From a bacterium (GTDB taxonomy: Bacteria > JAGOBX01), in the NCBI GenBank assembly GCA_029551925.1, contig JAKPEO010000121.1, forward strand, positions 40,294 through 104,293: a stretch of 64,000 nt of DNA, read 5' to 3'. Numbering within the stretch: position 1 is the stretch's first letter; the number at the start of each line of letters is the position of its first letter. The notes beneath the pieces were generated by a model. The model saw only the letters and a program-made list of their open reading frames with translations. It was not told the DNA's origin and searched no databases. The position numbers were made by a program, and so were the translations under genes. Shown here piece by piece: positions 55,320-63,471 of this stretch.

Positions 55320-56396
55320 TTATTTTTTCAACCTCCCGATTATTGGCTCGCCTGATTTTGTGCGCCAGATTTTTTCCGGATTTTTACAAATTTCATAAAT
55401 TGCGCATTCTTCAGACGAAATATATAAAATATCGTCGGCTGTCGCGCCGACAAGCGGTCTTAATTTTATTCTGTCATTCAATCCAAATATAGTATCTTTA
55501 TTCGCTACAATTATAGCAAATGGTCCATTCAATAATGCTGATGAATAGATTATTCGCAATTTAGTAAAATATTCCTTTTTTTCAGGACACTCGCGTTCAA
55601 TATCATTCCAAAACGGCGCTGATAATACATTCGAAATTTCTTCAAATGTTAAATTATGTCTGCGCCCTAATAAATCAATTAAATATGCGATAACCTCAGT
55701 ATCAGTAAAACAGGAACATTTATAAGAATAATTTTCTAAATATCTACGGTTTATATCGTATGACGAAATCTCTCCATTATGTACAACTGACCAATCTAAA
55801 ATACCAAACGGATGAGCGCCGCCCCACCAAGCTGCGCTGTTAGTAGGAAACCGCCCGTGCGCTGTCCAAATATAAGCGCTGTATTCCTCTAATTTAAAAA
55901 AACGCGCTATATCTTCCGGATAACCTACGCCTTTGAATATTCCCATATTTTTACCGCTCGAAGCAACAAACGCATCAGGTATTTTACTATTAATAAACAT
56001 CACATTTGAAACTATATAATCTTCTTCTGTTGTGATAATTTTGTTTTTACGTGCTTTCAAAAAATATCTTTCTAATAGTGGCGATACTTTTATTTTTTCA
56101 GTGCGGCAAGTTGGTATTTCTTCTTGATACTCGATTATAAAATTTTTTTCTAAATATTCTTCTGTTACCTTTTTGCCGTTTTCACTTTCGTAAATTAAAT
56201 GAAAACACCAAAAATCTTCAAATTCAGGATAAATACCATACGCCGCGAATCCGCCGCCCATTCCATTGCTACGTTCATGCATTATTTCTATTGCTCTTAT
56301 TATTAATTCACCGCTAAGTTTTTGTTTAGTTTGATGCATAATACCAAATACAGCGCATGCGCTTATTTCTTTTTCTTTTATAAAATCTTTTTCCAT
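55320..56396 (-). CDS. Glutamate synthase class II glutaminase subunit
   Basis: A 358-residue Ntn-type amidotransferase, the glutaminase domain of GltB as a separate chain. The nucleophile is most likely Cys14 in ISACAVFGIM, so a 13-residue prosegment must be removed; there is no nearer start. Other motifs: WTAHGRFPTNSAAWWGGAHPF, VVHNGEIS and SCFTDTEVIAYLIDLL. First gene of the five-gene operon, downstream of a 328-base non-coding region with an odd structured element. Confidence in the fold is high; the processing is inferred. Confidence 0.9.
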   Translation of the reverse strand: MEKDFIKEKEISACAVFGIMHQTKQKLSGELIIRAIEIMHERSNGMGGGFAAYGIYPEFEDFWCFHLIYESENGKKVTEEYLEKNFIIEYQEEIPTCRTEKIKVSPLLERYFLKARKNKIITTEEDYIVSNVMFINSKIPDAFVASSGKNMGIFKGVGYPEDIARFFKLEEYSAYIWTAHGRFPTNSAAWWGGAHPFGILDWSVVHNGEISSYDINRRYLENYSYKCSCFTDTEVIAYLIDLLGRRHNLTFEEISNVLSAPFWNDIERECPEKKEYFTKLRIIYSSALLNGPFAIIVANKDTIFGLNDRIKLRPLVGATADDILYISSEECAIYEICKNPEKIWRTKSGEPIIGRLKK

Positions 56397-56526
56397 AATT
56401 ACAAATTACCTTTTTAAAAATTATATATTTTAATATTTTATAAAATAAATTTTTTTAGCGTTTTTAGTTAATAATGTTTAATATAATTTTACAGCGCTAA
56501 AATTTATTTTTACAATTACATTTTTA

Positions 56527-56630
56527 TTAACACTTCGATGTGATATTTTTATATTCAGGCAAGCTGCTTTGCTGTCCTTTTGGTTTCTTCAATTTCATAA
56601 AGATTCGCCATTGAATCTTTATTCAAAAAA
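56527..56630 (-). other. Compact structured element with overlapping micro-ORFs (candidate leader RNA or gene remnant)
   Basis: On the minus strand a 10-bp hairpin (ATAAAGATTC at 56597-56606 on the plus strand, partner 56613-56622, loop gccatt) is followed by a 70-base stretch of richer base composition with short stems (GCAA..TTGC, CAC..GTG). Two short ATG frames overlap: 56611-56555 (18 codons) and 56598-56527 (23 codons). Codons TTG, AAG, CAG and GGA are frequent in the second, unlike the TTA/AAA/CAA/GGC habit of the genes here. I cannot decide between an RNA leader, a small peptide and a degraded foreign gene. Confidence 0.35.
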
Positions 56631-56681
56631 ATAATTATATATTTCAAAAACAAAAAATGCAATTTTTTTTTTATTTTTTTT

Positions 56682-56711
56682 AATGTGCGAATGTGCGCAC
56701 ATTCGCACATT
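56682..56711. repeat. Perfect 30-base palindrome
   Basis: Two 15-base arms, AATGTGCGAATGTGC and its exact complement, meet with no spacer. The arm itself contains a repeated ATGTGCG unit. It is much more GC-rich than its flanks. It lies 14 bases after the chemoreceptor stop. T-tracts flank it on both sides of the plus strand, so on the chemoreceptor strand it is followed by A residues, which is wrong for a standard terminator. Confidence 0.9.
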
Positions 56712-56724
56712 ATTTTTTATAGCA

Positions 56725-59061
56725 TCAAGTTTTAAATTTAGACACTTCGCTATATAAATAATCGGATATTTCCATTAGATTTTTAGTTTCTTTCTCAATA
56801 TCTTCTGATAATTTAGCGTTATTTTGTGAAGAAGAATTTATTTCTACTATTGCTTTAGTTATCTGCTGCCCGCCTTTTACCTGTTCATTCATTGATAATT
56901 TTATTCCATTAGTAATATTTATTAAATTTTCCATCGCTTTTACTATTTCATCTACACCTTTTGATTGCTCAATTGTAGAAGCGTTGACTTCAATTGTCAG
57001 ATTATTTACATTTTCTACTTGCTTCACTACTTGACCGCTTGCTGTTGTTTGTTCATTCATTGCATTAGATACTTGGCTCATCAATAACTGCATATCATTA
57101 ATTTTTACAATTATATCATTTAATGAATTATTAACATCTTTTGATAATACCACCGCGTCATCGGCAAGTTTAGCGTTATTATTTGTCGACTCTACTACTT
57201 TTTCTGTGTCTGCTTGAATTGTTTTAATAATATCAGCTATTTTTTTACTTGCTTTTGCGCTGCGCTCCGCTAATTTACGCACTTCATCTGCTACGACCGC
57301 AAAACCTTTGCCGTGTTCGCCAGCGCGCGCAGCTTCTATTGCCGCATTCAATGCTAATAAATTTGTCTGTTCAGATATATCGCTTATTACTTCTATTATC
57401 TGTCCGATATTTTCTGCGCTTTTTCCTAATTGACTTATTACATTTACTAGTTCTGTCATACTATCTTTGATTTTTATTATTCCATCATTAGATTTCTTCA
57501 CAGAAACCTGCCCCTTCTGAGCGCTGCTTCCGCTCTCTTTGGCTTTCTCGTTTAAAATATTTACATTTCCAGCTATTGAATTTATATTCTGCTGCATTTC
57601 TTCAATTGCAGCCATTGCTTGCGATACTGAATTTTTCACTTCTGTCACTGCTGCTGTTATACTCCGTATATTTGTAGCCATTTGATTTGCCGAAGCAGTC
57701 GTTTGATTAATCGAATTTGCTTGCACTTCAATATTTGAATTTATTTCTTGAATAGTCGCTGAAAATTCTTCAACAGCTGATGATACTGATTGAACATTGC
57801 TTGATGTTTCTTTTGAAGAAATTGCAATATCCTCTAACCTTTCTTTAACAGTTTTACTAATATTATTTACTTTTTCAGCAGAATCCTTCACACGTTTAAT
57901 TATCTGTGTCTGATTTTCTATAAATTTATTAAATAATTTAGCCATCTCTCCTGTTTCATCTTGACTATCGATATTTATCCGTTTAGTTAAATCACCTTCG
58001 CCTTCTGATAAATCTTTTAAAATATCAATGGTCTGATTTATCGGCGTGATTATTAATTTTGTAAAAAATAACGACAATAAAATTGTGATAGCAGTAATTA
58101 TTAATATTGTTATAAGATATGTATTCGCAATAATATTAGCAGAATTTATCAATTTTCCAGAATTTTTCAATAATTCTTCTGCAATCCTATCTTCAACTTT
58201 TTTCATTAAATCAATTTTATCTGTTATATTTTTAAACCATATATTCGGCTCAACATCAAAGCCGCCTTCATAAAATTTTTCTAATGCTATACTCCGCATT
58301 TTTTCAACATTATTAACGTTTTCGCCAACAACTGTATTTTCATAATACTTTATCAATTCGTCATTCGCAAAAGTTTTAAATGATTTTATATATACATCTT
58401 GCGAAGTAATAAGTGAAATAAATCTTTTAAACATTCCGTCAGCAAATTTGTTAGCAGCAAATGTATTAGATAATGTCGCGCGCTCTAATCCCGTATATTC
58501 TTTTGCTCTCATAAAAAATTCATAGCATGAAATTAAATTGGATATTTCTACATTTTTAGTTAAATTAGCAGAATACCCTACTAATTGCAGAGCTTTTTCT
58601 ATTGTTTCAGTATAATAGCCCAATGCTTCCGCTATTGTAATATTCAAGTTAGTTATAGCATTGCGTTTGTTATTTATATCATTTAAAGCGCTTATTACAT
58701 TTTGATATTTTTCATTAAATTCTGCAGACATTTTCTTTAAATCTAATATTTTAGCTGTTTTATTGAATTTATCTAGTGCTGTATCAGTTAAACGGCGCTG
58801 GTCCGCTAATTCATTTACAAATGTTTTGCCTGCGCCGCCAATATATCCAGAACTTCTACCGCGCTCTTTTTGTAATTCATGTATTAAGTTGCTTAAATCA
58901 ATATTAACAGATAATAATCTTTCAAATTCTGTCATTTCTTTGATTATCCCTCTTTTTTCTAAATAAGAATTAATAGCAAAATACAGCATAAATACAATCG
59001 GCAAAATAATCATAAAAATTAATTTTGATTTTATCCGTAAATTTTTTAAAAAAGTAAACAT
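56725..59061 (-). CDS. Methyl-accepting chemotaxis protein with NIT (nitrate/nitrite) sensor domain
   Basis: A 778-residue chemoreceptor. Helix 1 is at about 14-30. The periplasmic domain (about 35-300) is of the NIT type, with the tell-tale [20 protein letters not shown] and a late helical bundle. Helix 2 is at about 312-335. HAMP follows ([23 protein letters not shown]). The signalling domain has the hairpin tip [20 protein letters not shown] with [31 protein letters not shown] just before it. The start has a strong GGAGGAC. Neighbouring hcp suggests that nitrogen-oxide stress is the theme, an inference from context. Confidence 0.93.
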   Translation of the reverse strand: MFTFLKNLRIKSKLIFMIILPIVFMLYFAINSYLEKRGIIKEMTEFERLLSVNIDLSNLIHELQKERGRSSGYIGGAGKTFVNELADQRRLTDTALDKFNKTAKILDLKKMSAEFNEKYQNVISALNDINNKRNAITNLNITIAEALGYYTETIEKALQLVGYSANLTKNVEISNLISCYEFFMRAKEYTGLERATLSNTFAANKFADGMFKRFISLITSQDVYIKSFKTFANDELIKYYENTVVGENVNNVEKMRSIALEKFYEGGFDVEPNIWFKNITDKIDLMKKVEDRIAEELLKNSGKLINSANIIANTYLITILIITAITILLSLFFTKLIITPINQTIDILKDLSEGEGDLTKRINIDSQDETGEMAKLFNKFIENQTQIIKRVKDSAEKVNNISKTVKERLEDIAISSKETSSNVQSVSSAVEEFSATIQEINSNIEVQANSINQTTASANQMATNIRSITAAVTEVKNSVSQAMAAIEEMQQNINSIAGNVNILNEKAKESGSSAQKGQVSVKKSNDGIIKIKDSMTELVNVISQLGKSAENIGQIIEVISDISEQTNLLALNAAIEAARAGEHGKGFAVVADEVRKLAERSAKASKKIADIIKTIQADTEKVVESTNNNAKLADDAVVLSKDVNNSLNDIIVKINDMQLLMSQVSNAMNEQTTASGQVVKQVENVNNLTIEVNASTIEQSKGVDEIVKAMENLINITNGIKLSMNEQVKGGQQITKAIVEINSSSQNNAKLSEDIEKETKNLMEISDYLYSEVSKFKT

Positions 59062-59102
59062 AAATAAGTCCTCCGCTAATTTTTTATATTATTTTTCAAA
59101 TT

Positions 59103-59384
59103 TTAGATTGATGGTCTTGCCGTCAAATATATACCCGCTATTTTGATGCTATTTGAATAACCTTGATTTTGCAAATCAAGAGTGTAAAGTTTTTTGTTGA
59201 TTTGTTCGAACGCTTCTTCTAATGTTTGTTCTATTGTTTTATCTTCAAGTTTTTTTAGAACCATTATTATTGACGGACCGTCTGCTATCATTCCTTTTAT
59301 CAATAGCGTCTTATCAATATAATAATCGCCTGATTCTAATATATCTTTAAAATCAGATTTGCCGATCGGTATCCGTTTTTTCAT
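59103..59384 (-). pseudogene. Internally deleted AAA-ATPase-like/PD-(D/E)XK protein gene
   Basis: The 93-residue frame joins two distant parts of a well-known family of about 500 residues. Its first 35 residues (KRIPIGKSDFKDILESGDYYIDKT..) are the N-terminal part of the AAA-ATPase-like domain. From about residue 46 (EDKTIEQTLEEAFEQINKKLY) it is the C-terminal nuclease-like end. The P-loop, sensor parts and most of the nuclease core are missing, so an in-frame deletion of roughly 1.2 kb happened. The end of the frame also lacks the usual GKNV-type strand. It is not expected to function. Such genes are abundant in gut-associated anaerobes. Confidence 0.8.
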
Positions 59385-59431
59385 AATTTTAAATATACAC
59401 GATTAATATTTAAAAATCAAGGAAAAAACAC

Positions 59432-59483
59432 CTTGCAACATTTTAGAATTTTAGAAATTTCTAAAATTCTAAAATGCTGCAAG
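59432..59483 (-). terminator. Probable rho-independent terminator of hcp (26-bp stem)
   Basis: Two 26-base arms (59432-59457 and 59458-59483) match at 25 of 26 positions, the exception being a G-U-capable pair, with no spacer. On the minus strand the hairpin is followed by GTGTTTTTTCC, a usable U-tract. It lies 50 bases after the hcp stop codon. The stem is long and AT-rich, unusual for a terminator, so a palindromic repeat remains possible. Confidence 0.6.
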
Positions 59484-59532
59484 ATATTTTTCTATTCACT
59501 ATTTACCTATTTACCGCATTTACAATTTTTTA

Positions 59533-61176
59533 TCAGCCCAAAATTTCTTTTAAATCTTCAGCAGGCGTGGTTATTGGTTTTATCCCAAAATTATCAACTA
59601 ATACCTTCAAAACATTAGGCGATACAAATGCCGGTAAACTCGGGCCTAATTTTATATTTTTTATGCCTAAATGCAGCAGAGTTAATAATATACACACTGC
59701 TTTTTGTTCATACCAAGATAAAACTAACGACAACGGCAATTCGTTCACTGTGCAGTTAAATGCGCCAGCAAGCGCGGCCGCTACTTTTATCGCAGAAAAA
59801 GCATCATTACATTGTCCCATATCTAATATTCTCGGGAAATCTCCAATTTTGCCAATATCCAATGTATTAAATCTGTATTTACCACACGCTAATGTTAAGA
59901 CAATTGTATCTTTTGGTGTTTTTTCAACAAATTCAGTGTAATAATTTCTGCCGGGTTTCGCGCCATCGCAGCCGCCGACTAAAAAGAAATGTTTTATCGC
60001 TCCTGCTTTTACTGCTGAAATTATTTTATCTGCAACAGACAGCACTGCATTATGCGCAAATCCTGTCATTGTTGTTTTCCCGTCTTTATCTTCATTAAAC
60101 CCGCCTAATTCCAGCGCTTTTTTGATTACTTCACTAAAATCTTTTTGTTTACCGTCTTTTCTATCAGCAATATGTTTAACATCAGGCCAGGCGACTAACC
60201 CAGTAGTAAAAATTCTATCTTTATAACTATCCTTTGGTTTTTGAATACAATTTGTAGTCATTACAATTGCGCCGGGAAACGCGTCAAATTCTTTTATCTG
60301 ATTCTGCCAAGCTGTGCCATAATTACCTATTAAATGCTTAAATTTTTTAAGTTTTGGATAACCGTGAGCGGGCAGCATTTCGCTGTGCGTATAAATATTT
60401 ATTCCTTTGCCTTCGGTCTGTTCTAATAATTCATACAAATCTAACAAATCATGGCCGCTGATTAATATTGCATGTCCTTTTTTTACACCACAAGATACTA
60501 CCGTAGGTTCTGGATTGCCAAATTTACTTGTATTAGCTTTATCTAATAATTCCATTGTCTTCAAATTCACTTCACCTGTTTTTAAAACCAATGCCACTAA
60601 ATCATTTACTTCTTTTTCTTTTGTCAGTTCACTCAACGCGTAATAAATATGTTCGTAAATTGCATCATCTTCAAAGCCCAATATATACGCATGGTCAGCA
60701 TACGCAGCCATACCTTTTAACCCATAAGTAATAATTTCCTTCAACGACCTGCTGTCTTCGCTTTCTTTGACAAATACATCTGATTTTATTCCTACAGTTT
60801 TTGCAAATTCGATTAATTCCGCTTGAGATTTGTTAGCAGCGCGCCAGCTTGCCGCTTTGTTATCAATATTTTTTCCCAACTCTTTTTTCAGAGCATCTTT
60901 GAGTTCGTCTGCTTTTTTTATCAACTTTTCGATTCTATCAGCGTCAAAATTAACATTTGTAATTGTGCTGAATAATCCCTCCAACATAAATCTGTCTGAC
61001 ACTTTTGTAGATTTTCTTGATTTACGCAATTCATTAGCATATAATGAAATTCCTTTTAATTGAAAAATCAATAAATCTTGCAATACTGCGGTTTCAGGTT
61101 GTTTGCCGCATACTCCTACTTTTGTGCAGCCGCTGCCGCCTGCTGTTTGTTCGCATTGAAAACAAAACATACTCAT
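59533..61176 (-). CDS. hcp: Hybrid cluster protein (hydroxylamine reductase)
   Basis: Fe-S protein with a unique 4Fe-2S-2O cluster; reduces hydroxylamine in vitro and acts as NO reductase and nitrosylation hub in E. coli. It is 547 residues. The N-terminal cluster cysteines are C5, C8, C17 and C23 (CFQCEQTAGG..CTKVGVCG). Hybrid-cluster ligands lie in VVSCGVKKGHAILISGHD, then MTTNCIQKP, FLVGGCDGAKPGRNYY and LACGKYRFN. The spacing of the N-terminal cysteines is that of the short class found in anaerobes. The start has AGGAGG. It follows its ferredoxin partner by 40 bases. Confidence 0.96.
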   Translation of the reverse strand: MSMFCFQCEQTAGGSGCTKVGVCGKQPETAVLQDLLIFQLKGISLYANELRKSRKSTKVSDRFMLEGLFSTITNVNFDADRIEKLIKKADELKDALKKELGKNIDNKAASWRAANKSQAELIEFAKTVGIKSDVFVKESEDSRSLKEIITYGLKGMAAYADHAYILGFEDDAIYEHIYYALSELTKEKEVNDLVALVLKTGEVNLKTMELLDKANTSKFGNPEPTVVSCGVKKGHAILISGHDLLDLYELLEQTEGKGINIYTHSEMLPAHGYPKLKKFKHLIGNYGTAWQNQIKEFDAFPGAIVMTTNCIQKPKDSYKDRIFTTGLVAWPDVKHIADRKDGKQKDFSEVIKKALELGGFNEDKDGKTTMTGFAHNAVLSVADKIISAVKAGAIKHFFLVGGCDGAKPGRNYYTEFVEKTPKDTIVLTLACGKYRFNTLDIGKIGDFPRILDMGQCNDAFSAIKVAAALAGAFNCTVNELPLSLVLSWYEQKAVCILLTLLHLGIKNIKLGPSLPAFVSPNVLKVLVDNFGIKPITTPAEDLKEILG

Positions 61177-61216
61177 TTTAAATTACCTCCTAAAAAAAAA
61201 TTATTTTAATTTTAAA

Positions 61217-62068
61217 CTAAATTATTTCGCCGTCTATTGAAATTGTATATTCTTTTATAATTATATTTTTTCCTGATTTTTCTAATGCTCTTTGCACAAT
61301 AACTTCAACACCACCACAGCAAGGCACTTCCATTCGCGCAATAGTAATAGATTTAATATTATGCAATCTAAAAATTTCCGTTAATTTATCAATATATAAA
61401 TCTATCCCCTTATCTAATTTCGGGCAAAGTATAATCAATATTTTCCCATCTAAAAATCTGCGATGAAAGTCAGCGTAAGAATATGCCACGCAATCAGCGG
61501 CAATTAACAAATCCGCATTTTCAAAATATTGCGCTTGCGGATTCAATAATTGCAATTGCACTGGCCACTGTCGCAATTTAGATTCTAATTTAATATTACG
61601 TTCGGTGCTATTTATCTCTTGATTGCCACTTGATGATTTTTTCGCCGATAAATTCAATGCCTGCACTCCCGGACAGCCGCAAGGAATATTTACCTCTGCT
61701 GCGGCATCATCATATTTCGGAATACTGATATTATTTTCCCTCAAATAATCTTTTGCTTGCTCTAATAATTTATATTCCTTATGTTCAGCCAAATGTTTTA
61801 AATGCGCTGTTATCACATTCTCGCCTGCCGCCGCAATTTTTTCCATTACTTGATATTCATTATATGGTTCTGCTTCGCGTTCTTCAATTGTGATCGCGCC
61901 TTCTGGACAATGCCCGATACAAGCTCCTAATCCATCGCAAAATAAATCGCTGATTAATCGCGCTTTGCCGTCTATCATCTGCAATGCGCCTTCTGCGCAA
62001 TTCGGTATACACTGTCCGCAGCCATTACATTTATTTTCATCAATTTTTATAATTTTTCGCTTTGCCAT
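61217..62068 (-). CDS. Dicluster ferredoxin-domain protein partnered with Hcp
   Basis: About 283 residues with the start at ATG 62068 (GAGG 9 bases upstream; the frame extends to a TTG at 62083). Two 4Fe-4S sets lie at the N-terminus (CNGCGQCIPNC and CDGLGACIGHCP). A helical middle part follows with IPCGCPG. The C-terminal part (about 175-280) has a CxxC-like CCGG in EVPCCGGVEVIVQRA. Proteins of this kind are commonly encoded next to hcp in strict anaerobes and probably deliver electrons to it; that is known from context in other genomes, not shown here. The palindrome at 62135-62148 lies in its promoter. Confidence 0.88.
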   Translation of the reverse strand: MAKRKIIKIDENKCNGCGQCIPNCAEGALQMIDGKARLISDLFCDGLGACIGHCPEGAITIEEREAEPYNEYQVMEKIAAAGENVITAHLKHLAEHKEYKLLEQAKDYLRENNISIPKYDDAAAEVNIPCGCPGVQALNLSAKKSSSGNQEINSTERNIKLESKLRQWPVQLQLLNPQAQYFENADLLIAADCVAYSYADFHRRFLDGKILIILCPKLDKGIDLYIDKLTEIFRLHNIKSITIARMEVPCCGGVEVIVQRALEKSGKNIIIKEYTISIDGEII

Positions 62069-62109
62069 TTCTTTACACCTCAAAATTTTATCCGTTTTTT
62101 ACTTTAAGA

Positions 62110-62148
62110 ATAATACACTTTATAAAATCACACCTTGACATAAGTCAA
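62110..62148 (-). promoter_or_regulatory. FNR/HcpR-type operator and promoter of the hcp operon
   Basis: A perfect inverted repeat TTGAC-N4-GTCAA (62135-62148) is centred about 26 bases upstream of a TATTAT -10 box (62115-62110, minus strand). With the usual 6 to 7 bases to the start of transcription, the centre falls near -40, the class II activator position used by FNR/CRP-family proteins. The half site TTGAC matches the FNR/HcpR style. Regulator identity is inference. Confidence 0.55.
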
Positions 62149-62174
62149 AAAATCCAAAAATTAAAATAAAATAT

Positions 62175-62203
62175 TTGATTATTTTCATTTAATAAAGTAT
62201 AAT
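62175..62203 (+). promoter_or_regulatory. Sigma-70 promoter of the CheA-like gene
   Basis: TTGATT (62175-62180) and TATAAT (62198-62203) with a 17-base spacer. A second TATAAT near 62235-62240 lacks a good -35 and may be an alternative start. Confidence 0.6.
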
Positions 62204-62262
62204 GACATCTACATTTTAGTGATTGATTGCTAAAAGTATAATAAAATATTAGCGGTTATTTT

Positions 62263-63471
62263 ATGCAAAAAAATAAAAATTATCTCTCAATATTTTTTTC
62301 AGAAGTAGATGACCAATTAAGCGGAATTATTACAAATTATAATCAACTTAAAGAAAATCCAGAAAACAAAGATGCTATAAATGTCATATTTAGATACATT
62401 CATACAGTCAAAGGAAACTCCGGCACTTGCGGCTTGAAAAACATCTCAAAATTAGCGCATTCAATAGAAAATATTTTCGGCGCGCTGCGCGATGACAAAC
62501 TAAATTTTTCTAATGACGCGGCAAAATTAATTGAAAATGGCCTGGCGATACTTTCAGAAAATTTAGAACACATCAAAAACGACCCGGATTTTGACGACAA
62601 CTTGAATTTTGATGATTACGCTTCGCAAGTTGAAGCATTATTAACAAATAAACCACAGACCCAACAAGCGCCAAAAATCAAAATATCCAATAAAATAATA
62701 TTCACAAAAGACGAAGTTGAAAATCTCCGTAAAAAATACAAAACATATTTATTCGGCAAAGCGACAATAATTTTTCAAACAAGCGATTTATTTGCAGATA
62801 TAAAAATGTTTCAATTTCTATTGTTTTTAGAAAGCAAAAATTTTGAGATTATCAAAATGATACCTGAACAAGAACATATTGGCCAGGAATATTTTTCAGC
62901 TGATATGTGCAATCATAAAATTGAAATTATCTTTCCGCCTGATAAAAATAGCGAATTAATAATAAATCAAGGTTTAGAATTTCATTCGCCGTCAATAGAA
63001 AATTCGAGTATCGAAAAAAACGATATTCGCAATTTTTTAGATAAAAAGAAAAAAAGCAAACAGATGCTTAATCTTCCGGAAAAATTTTTATATACTATCA
63101 TTCTCAAAATCGGCGAAGTAAAAATCGGAATTTTATGTCTCAATATAATTTACATAGTAAATTTTAATCCGAATGTGTTCATATATACTGGCGAAAATTC
63201 TATCGGATTGTTCAGATACCTTGACAAAATAGTGCCGATTGTTAATTTATCTAAAACTTATAAAGTAACTGACTTTGATAAAATTTTACTTATCGACACA
63301 GCAAACGGAGTATTAGGCGTATTATTCACTGAAATATTGGATATTAAGCGGACTGCTATTTCTGAAATTTTAATTGATTTTTCAACAAACAATATTATAT
63401 TTTTACATAATACCGAAAAGATAAATATTATTGACGGAAATAAATTACTGGATTACAAAAATGAAATTTAG
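62263..63471 (+). CDS. CheA-like Hpt-P2-CheW protein lacking the kinase domain
   Basis: A 402-residue chemotaxis-type protein. Residues 1-130 form a histidine phosphotransfer domain with the phospho-histidine H47 in YIHTVKGNSGTCG. Residues about 150-235 resemble the CheA P2 response-regulator-binding domain. Residues about 280-400 are CheW-like (DKIVPIVNLSKTYKV and GVLGVLFTEILDIKRTAIS). No dimerisation helix pair and no HATPase domain (no N, G1, F or G2 box) are present. It may take phosphate from another CheA or act as a phosphate sink and coupling protein. It overlaps the chemoreceptor gene downstream by 11 bases. Confidence 0.8.
   Translation: MQKNKNYLSIFFSEVDDQLSGIITNYNQLKENPENKDAINVIFRYIHTVKGNSGTCGLKNISKLAHSIENIFGALRDDKLNFSNDAAKLIENGLAILSENLEHIKNDPDFDDNLNFDDYASQVEALLTNKPQTQQAPKIKISNKIIFTKDEVENLRKKYKTYLFGKATIIFQTSDLFADIKMFQFLLFLESKNFEIIKMIPEQEHIGQEYFSADMCNHKIEIIFPPDKNSELIINQGLEFHSPSIENSSIEKNDIRNFLDKKKKSKQMLNLPEKFLYTIILKIGEVKIGILCLNIIYIVNFNPNVFIYTGENSIGLFRYLDKIVPIVNLSKTYKVTDFDKILLIDTANGVLGVLFTEILDIKRTAISEILIDFSTNNIIFLHNTEKINIIDGNKLLDYKNEI

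Larger units (their letters stand above)
56397..56724. other. 328-base non-coding region upstream of the glutamate synthase operon
   Basis: The region between the chemoreceptor and the glutamate synthase glutaminase gene holds no long gene. Its two ends are AT-rich. In the middle lies a less AT-rich structured element (about 56527-56630). The end beside the chemoreceptor has a perfect 30-base palindrome (56682-56711). A weak promoter pair (TTGTAA and TAAAAT, minus strand) lies near 56515-56486. Confidence 0.6.

Noticed and set aside
56527..56630. Reading the element as a c-di-GMP-I (GEMM) riboswitch
   Set aside because: Only a short part of the core resembles the consensus; the tetraloop/receptor pairing and the 3' half are not visible. 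Kept as an open candidate structure instead.
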